This document shows positions 5,013-6,082 of a stretch of DNA of 6,082 nucleotides, piece after piece. The stretch covers positions 1 through 6,082 of the forward strand of contig JAPLMA010000124.1 of the NCBI GenBank assembly GCA_026387255.1. The letters are read 5' to 3'. The notes under the pieces are model-generated. The model was not told the DNA's origin and searched no databases. It saw only the letters and a program-made list of their open reading frames with translations. Position numbers and translations under genes: made by a program. Position 1 is the first letter of the stretch, and each line of letters opens with the position of its first letter. This DNA is from Candidatus Omnitrophota bacterium (GTDB taxonomy: Bacteria > Omnitrophota > Gorgyraeia > Gygaellales > Profunditerraquicolaceae).

Positions 5013-6082
5013 TATTTAATATTCTTACGGCTCCAGGCAAGCACTAACGGTGTGGCAACAAAAACAGATGAATATGTACCAACGATAAATCCGACAATAA
5101 GCGCAAAAGCAAAATTATTCAATACTTCTCCACCATAAAAAAATATGGCAGTGATCACCAACAGAGTTACTCCTGAGGTAAGTATGGTGCGGCTTAAAGT
5201 TTGATTTATACTCAAATTCATAATTTCAATAAGCGTAGATTTACGCATTAAACGCATATTTTCTCTAATTCTATCATAAATTACAATGGTATCGTTTATA
5301 GAATAACCGGCAATAGTTAAAAATGCAGTAACACTCAACAGGTCGATTTGTCTGCCGGTAATCGCCAAAGCTCCCAAAGCAATTAATACATCATGCGCTA
5401 GAGCAATTACGCCGGCAATGCCGAAATCAATATGTTTAAAACGGAAAGCCACGTAAACAGTAATTGCCACAAAAGACCAAATCAACGCCAAAATCGCCTT
5501 ATCGGCCAAATGCTTTCCGGCAACCGGACCAACCCTTTCAATCCTCAACACCTGAATATCCTGGTCTGGAAACTTCTCCTTTAATTTATTCGTTAAGAGC
5601 TGGTTTTTATCTTCTACAGTTCTAATCAGCACAACGCGAGGATTTTCCTTAAACTGTTGAATGACCACATTTGAAAATCCCGCATCTTTTAAAACTGCGC
5701 GTAGCTGATCAATCTTCGCCGGTTCCCTAAAACTATATTCTTGTAATTGGCCACCGGAAAAATCAATTCCATAAGCATCTTTACCCTTTTTAAAGAAAAC
5801 CAGCAAACCGATAATAATCATCGTCAAAGAAATAACATAACAAATTCTACGCTTAGCAATAAAATCTATTTTAGTATTTTTAATCAACCGAAGCATCGGC
5901 AATGATTTTATCCAATTAAAACTCAACAAAACTTCAAATATTGTACGGGTAGCTACAATCGCCGTAAACATACTAGCCATTAAACCAATCGTCAAGGTTA
6001 CCGCAAACCCTCTAATCGGCCCGGTGCCAAATTGAAACAACAAAAATGCCGCAATCAGGGTAGTTAAATTAGAATCGAAAAT
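5012..6082 (-). CDS. secDF: Fused protein translocase subunit SecDF, C-terminal part (5' end outside the window)
   Basis: SecD and SecF form a membrane complex that uses the proton gradient to pull proteins through SecYEG on the outer side of the cytoplasmic membrane. The open frame continues off the right edge, and 356 residues are visible. Residues 1-50 are the last part of SecD (FDSNLTTLI at 2-10, then FGTGPIRGFAVTLTIGLMASMFTA at 18-41). With no stop the frame passes into SecF: first membrane segment near 80-97, the extracytoplasmic domain opening with YGIDFSGGQL (104-113), GPVAGKHL (185-192), then five further membrane segments including AGYSINDTIVIYDRIREN (258-275) and TLSRTILTSGVTLL (295-308). 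This shows a true SecD-SecF fusion; many bacteria keep separate genes. TAA ends the gene at 5012-5014, abutting the palindromic element. The TTG at 6041-6043 is internal, not a start, because the SecD homology continues upstream of it. Confidence 0.96.
   Translation of the reverse strand: MFDSNLTTLIAAFLLFQFGTGPIRGFAVTLTIGLMASMFTAIVATRTIFEVLLSFNWIKSLPMLRLIKNTKIDFIAKRRICYVISLTMIIIGLLVFFKKGKDAYGIDFSGGQLQEYSFREPAKIDQLRAVLKDAGFSNVVIQQFKENPRVVLIRTVEDKNQLLTNKLKEKFPDQDIQVLRIERVGPVAGKHLADKAILALIWSFVAITVYVAFRFKHIDFGIAGVIALAHDVLIALGALAITGRQIDLLSVTAFLTIAGYSINDTIVIYDRIRENMRLMRKSTLIEIMNLSINQTLSRTILTSGVTLLVITAIFFYGGEVLNNFAFALIVGFIVGTYSSVFVATPLVLAWSRKNIK

Noticed and set aside
4901..5020. Target-site duplication around the nested palindrome
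   Set aside because: The flanking bases on the two sides (TTAAAAAC and TATTTAAT) are not direct copies.

Overview
The window is about 6 kb of AT-rich bacterial chromosome. Every gene reads on the minus strand, so transcription runs from the right edge to the left. In that order it holds the 3' part of a fused secDF, a compact mfd, a SurA-like chaperone gene, pdxA, rsmA (ksgA), a promoter-bearing gap, tRNA-Thr(GGT), and the first 17 bases of a gene that reads as rpmG (ribosomal protein L33). The SecDF fusion, the compact Mfd, the overlapping genes and the short GC-rich palindromes at gene ends suggest an uncultivated Gram-negative-type lineage. Candidatus Omnitrophota is my best guess, from general familiarity and not from any search.

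Right part (about 4897-6082): secDF encodes the membrane protein that pulls exported proteins through the Sec translocon. It ends exactly where a nested double palindrome begins (outer arms 4909-4931 and 4990-5012, inner palindrome 4948-4973). This structure fills the gap to mfd and may terminate secDF transcription.

Middle part (291-4896): mfd, surA-like, pdxA and rsmA form a tight chain in which each gene overlaps the next by 17 to 44 bases. Only the surA-like gene has a clear Shine-Dalgarno sequence, so translational coupling is likely. The products serve transcription-coupled repair, periplasmic protein folding, pyridoxal phosphate synthesis and 16S rRNA dimethylation. The Mfd is the most unusual. 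It keeps the UvrA-binding module (D2), the RNA-polymerase-interacting domain and the translocase, but lacks D1a, D1b, D3 and the C-terminal autoinhibitory D7.

Left part (1-290): a strong-looking promoter faces tRNA-Thr and rpmG, the usual start of a translation-apparatus operon (rpmG-secE-nusG order is common elsewhere).

Short palindromic repeats recur in the window. One is built into the 3' end of rsmA and two are nested between secDF and mfd. The rsmA palindrome and the inner palindrome share a GTAGGKGAC end, which recalls REP elements mobilised by REP-associated Y1 transposases. No transposase gene is present here.
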